A stretch of 64,000 bases of DNA from Nitrosophilus labii (GTDB lineage Bacteria > Campylobacterota > Campylobacteria > Campylobacterales > Nitratiruptoraceae): assembly GCF_014466985.1 (NCBI RefSeq), contig NZ_AP022826.1:744001-808000 (forward strand). The letters run 5' to 3'. The position numbers and the translations under genes were made by a program. The stretch's first letter is position 1. Every line of letters begins with the position of its first letter. Below are positions 9,109-18,010 of the stretch, piece by piece. The notes under the pieces are model-generated. The model did no database searches and had not been told where the DNA came from. It saw only the letters and a program-made list of their open reading frames with translations.

Positions 9109-9819
9109 ATGGAGAACAAGCCTACATCAGTATGGACCAGTAATCGCTTCTGGCGAAGGTCGGCAACATGGATTACAGGAGTTGCAGCAGTACTTTTAAT
9201 TCTTTTAACATTTGACTCTATGGGTCAAATGAAGATGGGTACTGCTGAGGATATTCAAAATAAGGTTACAAAGAGGATCCCTTCTCCGGTGGTAATCAAT
9301 TATAAGATAGATTATGTTTTGGATCCTTACAGGGGACATGAGGTACCTATAATAGGTGGGAAAGCTGTAGATAGTGCTACTGGTAAAGTAAGTAGCAAGT
9401 TTGAAGAAAAAGAGAAATTCTTTGGCAGAGATGACTGGAGTGAAGAGGAGGCAAGAGCTCTTATCCATAAAGGAAAACTTACGATTCAAGCAAAAAATTG
9501 CATGGATTGTCATACGCTTCTTGGAAACGGTGCTTATTATGCTCCAGATCTTACAAAAGCCTGGTTGGATCCAGCTTGGGGATCTGAAGGTCCTTTACAA
9601 GCTATGACTGGTGCTAACTCAAAAGAAGAAGCGATGGCGACATTTTTACAAAATCCTGATAAGTATCCTACTCATGAAAGAATGATGCCAAATTTGGGTA
9701 TTACACCTGAAGAGGCAAAAGCGGTAGTTGCTTATCTAAAATTTATGTCGGCTATCGATACTAATGGTTTCCCAAGAAACTTTGGTAAGATAAAAGGAGC
9801 GGTAGATGCAAGGAAATAG
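9109..9819 (+). CDS. norC: Nitric oxide reductase cytochrome c subunit NorC
   Basis: NorC receives electrons from periplasmic carriers and passes them to NorB for the reduction of 2 NO to N2O. One N-terminal membrane anchor (about residues 19-40) is followed by a periplasmic domain with the haem c motif CMDCH and the family run LLGNGAYYAPDLTKAWLDP; a Met in ERMMPNLGI is the probable sixth ligand. At 236 aa it is slightly longer than Pseudomonas NorC because of an insert between the helix and the haem (about residues 60-110). It overlaps norB by 14 bp. Confidence 0.95.
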   Translation: MENKPTSVWTSNRFWRRSATWITGVAAVLLILLTFDSMGQMKMGTAEDIQNKVTKRIPSPVVINYKIDYVLDPYRGHEVPIIGGKAVDSATGKVSSKFEEKEKFFGRDDWSEEEARALIHKGKLTIQAKNCMDCHTLLGNGAYYAPDLTKAWLDPAWGSEGPLQAMTGANSKEEAMATFLQNPDKYPTHERMMPNLGITPEEAKAVVAYLKFMSAIDTNGFPRNFGKIKGAVDARK

Positions 9820-11236
9820 ACTATACGAAGGACAAAAGCTTGCGCTTAAGTATTTTACGGTGGCTATAGTACTTTTTGGTGCCCAGTTGTTATTTGGGCT
9901 TATTGCTGCTATTCAGTATCTATATCCAAGCTTTTTATTTAATACTTTGGATTTTTCAATTGCAAGAATGGTTCATATAAATGCATTGGTTGTATGGTTG
10001 CTTTATGCAATGATTGGAGCGGTTTACTGGTTACTGCCTGATGAAGCTGGCGTAGAAGTGGTTGGCGTTAAATTAGGTACACTTGCTTTTTATGTATTGA
10101 CTGTTGCTGTTGCCATAGTAGTTCTTGTTTATATCTTTATCCAAGTTGGACCCGGAAATGAAATGACACTGTGGTTTATAACCGAAGGTAGAGAGTATAT
10201 AGAAGCTCCTAGATGGGCTGATATCGGTATAGTTGCTGTGGTTCTTGTTTTCTTATATAACGTATATGCAACAGTTTTAAAAGGAAAACATAGCGGTATT
10301 TTAGTAGTTTTAATGGCAGATTTGATTGCTTTGGCAGGTCTTTACTTAGCTGGTATGTTTTATACCGACAATATTGCGGTCGATCAATACTGGTGGTGGT
10401 GGGTTGTACACCTGTGGGTTGAAGCAACTTGGGAAGTATATGTTGCGGCCGTTGGTGGATATATTCTTATAAAAACACTAAATGCAAATAGACAAGTTGT
10501 TGAGATGTGGCTGTGGATCGAAGTAGCTATGATGTTTGGTTCTGGTATCCTCGGTCTTGGTCACCACTATTTCTGGATAGGAACACCTGAATATTGGTGG
10601 GAAATAGGTGCATTATTTAGTGCACTTGAGCCAGTACCATTGGTAGGTCTATTTGTACACGTACTGTATGATTGGGGTAAAGAGAGAGGAAAAGGAAACA
10701 ATATCAAAAACGTTCCTGCGTTTGCATGGTTGACGGTTGAGACTTTCGGTAACTTTTTAGGTGCAGGTGTTTGGGGATTTATGCATACATTGCCTCAAAT
10801 CAATCTTTATACACACGGTACGCAATGGCCAGCTGCACATGGACACCTAGCATTTTTTGGTGCTTATGTGGCTATTATGATCTCCGCTATTTATCTTGGG
10901 GTTCAAGGAAAAGCTGGATTTAAAGAGATGAAAATGACAAAAGCTGGTTGGTGGGCTATCTCTTTGATAACTGTTGGTGTACTTTTAATGACTGTTTCAT
11001 TAACTCTTTCCGCGTATGTACAAACTATGGTTGAGAGAGGTATGCATGGAGCCACTTGGGAAGGATATTTTATAGCACAAGCAAATCAATGGTTCGTTCA
11101 AGGCATGGGCTGGAGATTAGCTGCAGGCTTATCAGTTATAGCAGGTTATGCATTTTTGGTTTATGATTTATTAACAGTTACAAAAAAACAGCCAGCAGAA
11201 GTAATGGAAGGAGAGGCAGCGGCGCAAGCTGCATAA
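9806..11236 (+). CDS. norB: Nitric oxide reductase large subunit NorB
   Basis: NorB is the catalytic membrane subunit of cNOR, in the haem-copper oxidase superfamily. At 476 aa it has about twelve hydrophobic segments. Haem b and Fe_B ligands are visible in MVHINALVVWLLYAMIGAVY, WWWVVHLWVEATWEVY, LGHHYFWIGTPEYWWEIGAL and HTLPQINLYTHGTQW followed by AAHGHLAFFGAY. The Glu in HLWVEATWE belongs to the family's catalytic region. It uses separate NorC instead of the fused quinol-type N-terminal domain, so it is a cytochrome-dependent NOR. A small Ala-rich tail ends the protein. Confidence 0.96.
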   Translation: MQGNRLYEGQKLALKYFTVAIVLFGAQLLFGLIAAIQYLYPSFLFNTLDFSIARMVHINALVVWLLYAMIGAVYWLLPDEAGVEVVGVKLGTLAFYVLTVAVAIVVLVYIFIQVGPGNEMTLWFITEGREYIEAPRWADIGIVAVVLVFLYNVYATVLKGKHSGILVVLMADLIALAGLYLAGMFYTDNIAVDQYWWWWVVHLWVEATWEVYVAAVGGYILIKTLNANRQVVEMWLWIEVAMMFGSGILGLGHHYFWIGTPEYWWEIGALFSALEPVPLVGLFVHVLYDWGKERGKGNNIKNVPAFAWLTVETFGNFLGAGVWGFMHTLPQINLYTHGTQWPAAHGHLAFFGAYVAIMISAIYLGVQGKAGFKEMKMTKAGWWAISLITVGVLLMTVSLTLSAYVQTMVERGMHGATWEGYFIAQANQWFVQGMGWRLAAGLSVIAGYAFLVYDLLTVTKKQPAEVMEGEAAAQAA

Positions 11237-11302
11237 GCCTCCTTTTGGCTTAAGTAAGTAAAATTGATACATTAAATATATAAAACTTATAAAGGAGGGT
11301 TT

Positions 11303-11455
11303 ATGTTTGAGCCATGTACTGATATAGTATGTAGTTTTTGGTCTATACTAAATCAAGGACCAATGACACTTACAATTACACTTCATACTTTAATTGTGTT
11401 ACCAATGTTATGGATCTATTTTGATGAGAAAAAGAAACTACAAAGTGGAGAGTAA
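11303..11455 (+). CDS. Unrecognised 50-residue membrane protein between norB and nirS
   Basis: A short ORF with an ideal ribosome site (AAAGGAGGG 5-6 nt before ATG 11303). It begins MFEPCTDIVCSFW, has a hydrophobic segment at about residues 21-40, and ends in a charged tail DEKKKLQSGE. This looks like a single-span membrane protein with two N-terminal cysteines four residues apart. It sits 66 bp after norB and 64 bp before nirS in the same direction. No family is recognised. It may be an accessory to NorB or NirS. Confidence that it is translated rests on the ribosome site, the operon position and the membrane-protein composition. Confidence 0.65.
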   Translation: MFEPCTDIVCSFWSILNQGPMTLTITLHTLIVLPMLWIYFDEKKKLQSGE

Positions 11456-11519
11456 TCTCTTTACTTTGTATTGAGATAGTGGGTAGGGGAATAAACCAAC
11501 ATCTCAAAAGGAGTTAACG

Positions 11520-13184
11520 ATGAAACTAAAAATAGGTTTAAGTGCAATCTTGGCAGTTGGTCTACTTGGTGGAATAGCTACTAATGCAGATGCATCGGTA
11601 AAGCTTTCAAAAGAGGAGATGAAAAAAGCAACTGAAATCTATTTTGATAGATGTGCTGGTTGTCATGGTATGTTAAGAAAAGGTGCTTTAGGTCCAAATC
11701 TTTTACCTAAAAAGACAAAAGAAATGGGAACTGACGCTTTATATCATATTATATACAATGGTACTCCTGGTGGTATGCCTGACTGGGGTGCATCTGGCGA
11801 AATGAGTAAAGAAGAAACTAAACTTATGGCCAAATTTATTCAGTTAGATCCTGTTGCACCGCCTGAAAAATCTTTGGCTGATATGAAAAAGAGTTGGAAA
11901 GTACTTGTTCCACCTGAAAAAAGACCCACTAAGCCTGAAACAAATAGAAACTGGGAGAATTATTTTGGTATAGTATTAAGAGACGTTGGTAAGGTCGCCA
12001 TTGTAGATGGTGATACTAAAGAGCTTGTTAGTATCGTACCATCTGGTTTTGCTACCCACATCTTAAGAACTTCGAAATCTGGTAGATATATGTATGCCAT
12101 AGGTAGAGATGGAAAAGCTTCTGTTATAGATCTATGGATGAAAAAACCTCAAAACGTTGCAGAGATTAGGGTTTGTAACGATGCTAGAAGTATTGATACT
12201 TCAAAAGCAAAAGGTTATGAAGATGAATATGCTGTTGTAGGTTGTTATTGGCCTCCTTCTATTGTTACGTTAAAAGGTGACACACTTGAACCTCTAAAAA
12301 TTGTTTCAACTGCTAGTTATACATACGATACTGAAGAGTTTACAAGGGAGGCTAGAGTTGCATCTATAGTTGCTGACCATCACAAACCTGAGTGGGTTAT
12401 TAACGTAAAAGAGACAGGACAAGTTTGGCTTTATAACTATGCTGATCCAAACAACCCAAGAATTGCAATGCTTGAGGCTGAAAGATATTTGCATGATGGT
12501 GGTTGGGATTTGACAAAGAGATATTTCTTGGTTGCTGCAAATGCTAGAGATAAAGTAGTTGCAGTAGATACTAAAGACGGTGAAGTTGCTGCTATTATTC
12601 CAAGTGGTGGTACAAAACCACACCCTGGACGTGGCGCTAATATCAACCATCCAAAATATGGTCCATTGTGGGCAACTGGACATATAGGTTCAAATGATAT
12701 CAGTTTTATAGGTACAGATCCAACTTATCATCCGCAATATGCTTGGAGAGTCGTTAAAAAGATAAGCTTGCCTGGCGTTGGTGGTGGTAACTTGTTTATC
12801 AAAACACACCCAGCATCAAAATATATCATAGCAGATAGACCTGTTAATCCAGATAGAAAACTTCAAACTCAACTATATGTAATTGATAAAAGTACGCTTG
12901 AAGTTGTAAAAACTATCAAAATTCCTAAAAAATATATTAAAGAAAGAACAGTTAAAGTTAATGGCAAGAAAATTAAAGTTAAACCAAGAGGCCCAGTTCA
13001 TATTGAATTTAACAAAGATGGTGATGAATTTTGGGTAAGTGTTTGGGGTAACAAGCTTGTACCTTCGGCTATATTAGTTTATGATGCTGAATCATTAAAA
13101 CTCAAAAAAGCAATTGAGGGTGATTGGGTAAGAACTCCAACCGGTAAATTTAACGTATTTAACACTAAATACGATATTTATTAA
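11520..13184 (+). CDS. nirS: Cytochrome cd1 nitrite reductase NirS
   Basis: NirS reduces nitrite to NO in the periplasm. A Sec signal (MKLKIGLSAILAVGLLGGIATNADA) leads to a cytochrome c domain with CAGCH near residue 46 and GGMPDWG, followed by an eight-blade d1 propeller (about residues 140-554). d1-domain marks include the NYFGIVLRDVGKVAIVDGD stretch, VADHHKPEW, KPHPGRGANI and WATGHIGSNDI, which include candidate active-site His residues. The 554 aa length is normal for the family. It has its own AAAGGAG site, and a hairpin follows the stop, separating it partly from the d1 synthesis genes. Confidence 0.97.
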   Translation: MKLKIGLSAILAVGLLGGIATNADASVKLSKEEMKKATEIYFDRCAGCHGMLRKGALGPNLLPKKTKEMGTDALYHIIYNGTPGGMPDWGASGEMSKEETKLMAKFIQLDPVAPPEKSLADMKKSWKVLVPPEKRPTKPETNRNWENYFGIVLRDVGKVAIVDGDTKELVSIVPSGFATHILRTSKSGRYMYAIGRDGKASVIDLWMKKPQNVAEIRVCNDARSIDTSKAKGYEDEYAVVGCYWPPSIVTLKGDTLEPLKIVSTASYTYDTEEFTREARVASIVADHHKPEWVINVKETGQVWLYNYADPNNPRIAMLEAERYLHDGGWDLTKRYFLVAANARDKVVAVDTKDGEVAAIIPSGGTKPHPGRGANINHPKYGPLWATGHIGSNDISFIGTDPTYHPQYAWRVVKKISLPGVGGGNLFIKTHPASKYIIADRPVNPDRKLQTQLYVIDKSTLEVVKTIKIPKKYIKERTVKVNGKKIKVKPRGPVHIEFNKDGDEFWVSVWGNKLVPSAILVYDAESLKLKKAIEGDWVRTPTGKFNVFNTKYDIY

Positions 13185-13186
13185 TT

Positions 13187-13211
13187 TTAATCCGGCTTTA
13201 TGCCGGATTAA
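13187..13211 (+). terminator. Hairpin after nirS (terminator or attenuator)
   Basis: TTAATCCGGC, loop TTTAT, GCCGGATTAA: a perfect 10-bp stem directly after the nirS stop. The following T-tract is weak (TACTATTTT), so partial readthrough into the haem d1 genes is likely; this would give more nirS than biosynthesis mRNA. Confidence 0.6.
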
Positions 13212-13235
13212 TACTATTTTAGTAAAATTTGATGG

Positions 13236-13277
13236 GTGAGAAGTGGCAAGAAGTTCTTGCTATTTCCCACCCCTCAC
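13236..13277 (+). repeat. Imperfect hairpin upstream of nirN-like gene
   Basis: GTGAG/CTCAC and GTGG/CCAC arms enclose the inner palindrome GCAAGAAGTTCTTGC. The structure ends just before the AGGGAGG ribosome site of the next gene, so it could shape mRNA stability or translation. Comparable intergenic inverted repeats occur at 16089 and 25030. Confidence 0.5.
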
Positions 13278-13291
13278 AAGAGGGAGGTATT

Positions 13292-14986
13292 ATGAAGAAG
13301 CTGCTATTTTCTCTGTTATTTTTAATTACTGCTTTATTCGCAGAATCAAAATTTGATAGTTTTTATGTACATCAACTAGAAAGTAAGTTGGATACTAGCG
13401 GTAAAGAACTTTACCTGAAATATTGTGCATCTTGCCATCATGAAAAAAGACTAGGGGTAAGTGGTCCTCCTTTACTACCTGTTTTTTTAAGAAAAATTAG
13501 TGATAAAAAACTACATGATATTATTAAAAACTCTCTTCCTCAAACATTGATGCCCAAATTTGATTTTTTATCGGATAAAGATATAGATGCGATTGTAAAA
13601 TATCTAAGGACCCCTGCAAAAAATGTAGTTTGGAATCTGGATAACATCAAAAAATCGTATCAGATGATTGATAAGAAAAAAAGAGATATAGGTATAAAAA
13701 ATATAGAAAATGTTTCTTTGGTAGTGGAAAGAGGTGCTAATCGTGTTTGGATTATGGAAGACGAAAAGGTATTAGACTGGTTTAGCTTCAAAAACGTACA
13801 CGGGGGACTTAAATATACTCTTGATGGCAAAAGTTTTTATGTTCCGACCAGAGACGGATGGATCGGTCATTATTCATTAGAAGAGGGAAGACTTAAAGAT
13901 AAGATAAGAGCTTGTGTCAATCTTAGAAATATTAGCCTGAGCAGGGACGGTAAAAGGATATTTGCGACATGTTTGCTGCCTCAGTCTGTTGTAATTTTTG
14001 ATTCTAAAACTCTAGAGCCTATTAATAAAATTGATGTAGATGGAAAAATTAGTGCTCTTTATGAGCTATATAGCAAAGATGAGGCAATTTTTACTTTTAG
14101 AGATAAAGCAAAACTTGTTAAAGTTGATACAAATACTTTGGAATTCAGATATTTTGATCTAAAAATGCCAATAGAAGACTTTTTTATAGACCCATTTGAA
14201 GAGTATATTATAGGAACTACTAGAAAAGGAAGCAGATTAAGTATATATAGTATCGATTCATTAGAAAAAGTTTTTGAATCAAACATTGAGGGTATGCCCC
14301 ATCTTTTCAGTGCAACTTACTGGTATAAAGATGGAAAGTTTTACTTTGCAACTCCACATCTTAAAAAACCGTATGTAACAATTTGGCAGATGTATGATTG
14401 GAAACTTATTAAAAAGATAGATATTGGAGGTGATGGTTTTTTTGTAAAAACACATCCGGCTTCAGCATATTTGTGGGCTGATAACGGTAATGATGAGCTC
14501 ATTTTGATAGATAAAAAAGATTATAGTATAGAAAAAAGAGTTCCAGTTAAAGGAAAAAGATATATTCATACCGAATTTAGTGGAGACGGTAGATATGCTT
14601 ATTTAAGTATATATGAGAGTGATGGAGAATTGATCGTGTTACAAAGTGATACGTTTAAAGAGATTGTGAGGTATTTTGCAAATGTTCCTGTTGGGAAATA
14701 CAATTTTATAAATAAAAATAGGGTATTTTACCCAAGACTTTTTGGTATGAGTATATTTAAAGAGAAGTGTTGGGGGTGTCATCACCAAACTGCTGAAGCT
14801 TTTGGTCCTCCTTTTAGTGAAATTGCTAAAAAAAGAGATGAAGGAGAGATAATTTCTCAGATAGTAGATCCAAAACATACCTATAAAGAACTCGGTTACA
14901 AAAGAAACTCTATGCCGGCGTTTAATCTAAACGAAAAAGAGTTAAAGAGTATAGTCGATTATATAAAAAGTTGGAAGGATAAGTAG
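13292..14986 (+). CDS. NirN-like d1-propeller protein with two cytochrome c domains
   Basis: A 564-aa periplasmic protein starting at ATG 13292 (after AGGGAGG; in-frame codons upstream would hide the signal MKKLLFSLLFLITALFAES). Domains in order: cytochrome c with CASCHH near residue 44, a d1-type eight-blade propeller like NirN/NirF/NirS (about 120-470), then a second cytochrome c near the C terminus with CWGCHH and GPPF. NirN converts dihydro-haem d1 to d1 and normally has only the first c domain. The extra c domain is unusual and could replace a separate NirC-type carrier. The 3' end overlaps nirJ by 1 bp. Confidence 0.82.
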   Translation: MKKLLFSLLFLITALFAESKFDSFYVHQLESKLDTSGKELYLKYCASCHHEKRLGVSGPPLLPVFLRKISDKKLHDIIKNSLPQTLMPKFDFLSDKDIDAIVKYLRTPAKNVVWNLDNIKKSYQMIDKKKRDIGIKNIENVSLVVERGANRVWIMEDEKVLDWFSFKNVHGGLKYTLDGKSFYVPTRDGWIGHYSLEEGRLKDKIRACVNLRNISLSRDGKRIFATCLLPQSVVIFDSKTLEPINKIDVDGKISALYELYSKDEAIFTFRDKAKLVKVDTNTLEFRYFDLKMPIEDFFIDPFEEYIIGTTRKGSRLSIYSIDSLEKVFESNIEGMPHLFSATYWYKDGKFYFATPHLKKPYVTIWQMYDWKLIKKIDIGGDGFFVKTHPASAYLWADNGNDELILIDKKDYSIEKRVPVKGKRYIHTEFSGDGRYAYLSIYESDGELIVLQSDTFKEIVRYFANVPVGKYNFINKNRVFYPRLFGMSIFKEKCWGCHHQTAEAFGPPFSEIAKKRDEGEIISQIVDPKHTYKELGYKRNSMPAFNLNEKELKSIVDYIKSWKDK

Positions 14987-16089
14987 TGTTTAGATTATCA
15001 AACCTTCTAAAATCGACTTTAGAAGGTAAAGAACAAAGAAGTTTAAACGGCTCTATACTTATCTGGAATTTTACTAACAGATGTAATCTATCATGTTTGC
15101 ACTGCTATAGTAAATCGGGACTTGAAGAGAGTGATACTTTAAGTACAGAAAAGATTTTACAAACCATACCAAAACTTAAAAAAGCTGGCATCAGATTTGT
15201 AATATTTTCTGGTGGAGAACCTTTAGCAAGAAGAGATATTTTTGAAATAGCTAAAGCTTTCAAACAAGAGGGAATTTTTACTTATCTTTCTACTAATGGA
15301 CTTTATATCAATTCAGGAAATGTTAAAAAAATCATAGATACTTTTAGCTATATTGGTATCAGTATTGATGGAACGCCAGAAGTTCACGATAGATTTAGGG
15401 GACTGACGGGTTCATACGAAAAGAGTATGAAGTCAATAGATCTTATCCATGATAATGGTGGAAAAGTGGGTATAAGGTTTACAATAACAAAAGAGACTAT
15501 TGATTCGCTTTCGCATATTTTCCAAGTTAGTGAAGTGAAGGGGATAGATAAGATATACATATCGCATCTCGTCTATTCCGGAAGAGGTCTTGATAATCTA
15601 AAAATGGATCTTACTAAAGAGCAAAGAAAAATAGTCGTTGAATACATTATAAATAAAGCTTTCGAATATTATGAAAAAGGTTTGGATATAGATATAGTTA
15701 CTGGAAATATGGAGATGGACTCAATCTTTTTTTTAAATAAGTTTACAAAAAAATATCCTCATTTTAGTCACATTTTAAAGGAGAAACTCAAAAAGTGGGG
15801 TGGAAATAGTGCCGGACGTAATCTAGTAAATATTAATAGTGAAGGAGATGTTAAACCAGACCCCTTTTTTCCTATAAAAATTGGAAATATTTTTAAAAAG
15901 TCTTTTGATGAGATTTGGCTTGATGAAAAAAATGATCTTTTAGAAAAATTGAGAAAAAGACCTCGTGAAATAGGTGGAAAATGTAAAGAGTGTGAATATA
16001 TTGAAATATGTAACGGAGGAAGCAGACCAAGAGCTTGGGCTATTTACGACGACATCTGGGCTGAAGATCCTAGTTGTTATATTAAATAG
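14986..16089 (+). CDS. nirJ: Haem d1 biosynthesis radical SAM protein NirJ
   Basis: NirJ removes propionate groups from didecarboxysiroheme, giving the d1 carbonyls. The radical SAM CxxxCxxC motif is CNLSCLHC near residue 33, followed by the FSGGEPLARRDIFEIA SAM-binding motif and SIDGTPEVHDRFRG. A C-terminal SPASM-like region has Cys residues in GGKCKECEYIEICNGGSRPR and DPSCYIK, for a second cluster. At 367 aa the length is normal for NirJ. The start is GTG 14986, overlapping the previous stop. Other SPASM enzymes look similar, but the neighbours fix the identification. Confidence 0.92.
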   Translation: MFRLSNLLKSTLEGKEQRSLNGSILIWNFTNRCNLSCLHCYSKSGLEESDTLSTEKILQTIPKLKKAGIRFVIFSGGEPLARRDIFEIAKAFKQEGIFTYLSTNGLYINSGNVKKIIDTFSYIGISIDGTPEVHDRFRGLTGSYEKSMKSIDLIHDNGGKVGIRFTITKETIDSLSHIFQVSEVKGIDKIYISHLVYSGRGLDNLKMDLTKEQRKIVVEYIINKAFEYYEKGLDIDIVTGNMEMDSIFFLNKFTKKYPHFSHILKEKLKKWGGNSAGRNLVNINSEGDVKPDPFFPIKIGNIFKKSFDEIWLDEKNDLLEKLRKRPREIGGKCKECEYIEICNGGSRPRAWAIYDDIWAEDPSCYIK

Positions 16090-16160
16090 GAATTAGGAAT
16101 TTGGAATTAGACATTAGAATATTCTTTTTCCAAATTCCTAATTCCCAATTCCCAATTCCA
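16089..16160 (+). repeat. AATT-rich inverted and tandem repeats between nirJ and nirF
   Basis: GGAATTAGGAATTTGG (16089-16104) is repeated as its exact reverse complement at 16130-16145. A shorter tandem AATTCCC unit then runs up to the AAAGGA ribosome site of nirF. The RNA would fold into a 16-bp stem with a 25-nt loop. It lacks a T-tract, so it is more like a processing or stability hairpin or a minisatellite than a terminator. Confidence 0.75.
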
Positions 16161-16170
16161 AAGGATTATA

Positions 16171-17247
16171 ATGAAGAAATTATTTTTATTTATCGTTTTA
16201 ATATTCAATCTTTTTGCTTCAGAAAAAATTTTTGTTGTTGAGAGGGAAAATAGCGCTTTAGCGGTTATCGAGAATCATAAGTTTAAAAATGAGATCAAAA
16301 ATATGCATAACTTCAATCATGCTGTTGTGAAGTTTATAGAAGATGATGGATATGCAATAACTAGAGATGGGTATCTAATAAAATTTGATCCGATAAAAGA
16401 GAAGAAAGTTAAAGAGGTTAAAGCTAGTAAAAGCGCTATAGGCTTTACTTTAACTAAAAATTATGTTGCAGTTGCCAACTACGCAAATAAAAATGTTCAG
16501 ATATTTGATAGAGATTTGAATCTATTACAAACTATAGAAACTGGTTCTAAAAATGTAGGTATTAAAGTTTATAAAAATTATCTAGTTTTTGCATGTATGG
16601 ATACAGACGAGCTTTGGGTACTTGAAGATTTAAATAAAGGAGTGAGTAATCCTAAGTTTAAACTTGTAAAAAAGGTAGAAAATGCCGGAGAGGTTCCTTT
16701 TGACGCAATGATAAACAAAAATCTTTATGTTGTCGGTTTTTTTAACTCTCCTTTTGTAGGTGTATTGAATTTAGATACTTTTGAGTATAGAAAAATTCCT
16801 TTAAGACTTGATAAAAAAAGTGTTGTTTTGAAAGTTCCTCATTTTGGTTTCTGGTCTATTATGAAAGATAAATTCTTTATACCTGCAGTAGGTGATAATA
16901 AAGTTTTTGTTTTTGATAAGAATTTCAATTATATAAAAGCAATAGAAGTGGAAGGAAATCCTGTATTTACCTCTTTAAGTCCAAAAAGAGTATATTTAGC
17001 AGTAACATTTAGCGGTAAAAAATTTCCTATAGTTCAAATAATAGATACAAAATCCTTAAAAGTAATAAAAAGATTCGATTTTGGCGGAATGGTTTTACAT
17101 GTTAGATGGAGTAATGAAGAACCTATTTTATATGTTTCTAATAACGGAAAAAGTGAAGTAGTAGGAGTGAGTACAAAAACTTGGAAAGAAAGATTTAAAA
17201 TAGAAGTACCAAAACCTTCAGGTATTTTTATATATAAAAATAATTAA
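16171..17247 (+). CDS. nirF: Haem d1 biosynthesis protein NirF
   Basis: A 358-aa d1-propeller protein without a c-haem motif. It has a Sec signal MKKLFLFIVLIFNLFAS, then beta-propeller repeats such as KIFVVERENSALAVIENHKF and VYLAVTFSGKKFPIVQIIDT; the former resembles the NirF N terminus. NirF is needed for haem d1 formation in the periplasm, and acts near NirN at the last steps. The gene has the AAAGGA site after the repeat region and is followed at 28 bp by nirE. A different d1-like propeller function cannot be excluded by eye. Confidence 0.85.
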   Translation: MKKLFLFIVLIFNLFASEKIFVVERENSALAVIENHKFKNEIKNMHNFNHAVVKFIEDDGYAITRDGYLIKFDPIKEKKVKEVKASKSAIGFTLTKNYVAVANYANKNVQIFDRDLNLLQTIETGSKNVGIKVYKNYLVFACMDTDELWVLEDLNKGVSNPKFKLVKKVENAGEVPFDAMINKNLYVVGFFNSPFVGVLNLDTFEYRKIPLRLDKKSVVLKVPHFGFWSIMKDKFFIPAVGDNKVFVFDKNFNYIKAIEVEGNPVFTSLSPKRVYLAVTFSGKKFPIVQIIDTKSLKVIKRFDFGGMVLHVRWSNEEPILYVSNNGKSEVVGVSTKTWKERFKIEVPKPSGIFIYKNN

Positions 17248-17275
17248 TGTATATTTATATCCAAAAGGACATAAA

Positions 17276-18010
17276 ATGGGCAAAGTTTATTTAACTGGTG
17301 CAGGGCCTGGAGATATTGAACTATTAACACTTAAAGCGGCTAGGGTGATTAAAAAAGCAGATATTATTATATATGATAGGCTTGCAAATCCAGAGATATT
17401 AAATATGTGTAAAGATGGTTGCGAATTTATTTATGTAGGTAAAGAGGACGGTAAACATATACTTCCACAAAATGAGATCAATGAAGTTATATACAAATCA
17501 GCCTTAAAATCAGGTATAGTAGTTAGATTAAAAGGTGGTGATCCTTTTGTTTTTGGTAGAGGAGGAGAAGAAGGAGCTTATCTAAGAGAAAGAGGAATCG
17601 AATTTGAAGTAATTCCTGGTATTACTTCTGCCATTAGCGTTCCTGCTTATGCCGGTATTCCGGTAACTCATAGAGGTATTTCTGTATCTTTTAGAGTAGT
17701 AACAGGACATGAAGCTCCCAATAAAGAGGTTTCACAAATTCCTTGGCAGAACTTTAAAACAGATGATACTATCGTTTTTTTGATGGGACTACACAATCTT
17801 GATAAAATTGCCAACAAACTTATTGAGATTGGCAAGCCTAAAGATTTTCCTGTTGCTGTGATAAGTAGAGGTACGACTAAGGATCAAAAAACTGTTGTGG
17901 GTACACTTCAAGATATTTATGAAAAGGCAAAAGATCTTCCTACTCCTGCTTTAATAGTAGTTGGTAAAGTAGTTAACCTTAGAGATGAATTAAATTGGTT
18001 TGAAAGATAA
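17276..18010 (+). CDS. nirE: Uroporphyrinogen-III C-methyltransferase (NirE/CobA type)
   Basis: SAM-dependent methylation of uroporphyrinogen III to precorrin-2, the first committed step to siroheme and haem d1. The 244-aa single-domain protein shows the SUMT motifs VYLTGAGPGDIELLTLKA, RLKGGDPFVFGRGGEE, VIPGITSAISVPAYAGIPVT and HRG. No CysG dehydrogenase/ferrochelatase domain is fused. In this operon the function is most likely NirE, but it may also serve siroheme. It closes the nir block; a gap of about 310 bp precedes nosZ. Confidence 0.93.
   Translation: MGKVYLTGAGPGDIELLTLKAARVIKKADIIIYDRLANPEILNMCKDGCEFIYVGKEDGKHILPQNEINEVIYKSALKSGIVVRLKGGDPFVFGRGGEEGAYLRERGIEFEVIPGITSAISVPAYAGIPVTHRGISVSFRVVTGHEAPNKEVSQIPWQNFKTDDTIVFLMGLHNLDKIANKLIEIGKPKDFPVAVISRGTTKDQKTVVGTLQDIYEKAKDLPTPALIVVGKVVNLRDELNWFER

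Noticed and set aside
12306-12683. Minus-strand frames inside nirS
   Set aside because: Antisense shadows without start signals; the nirS reading is unambiguous.
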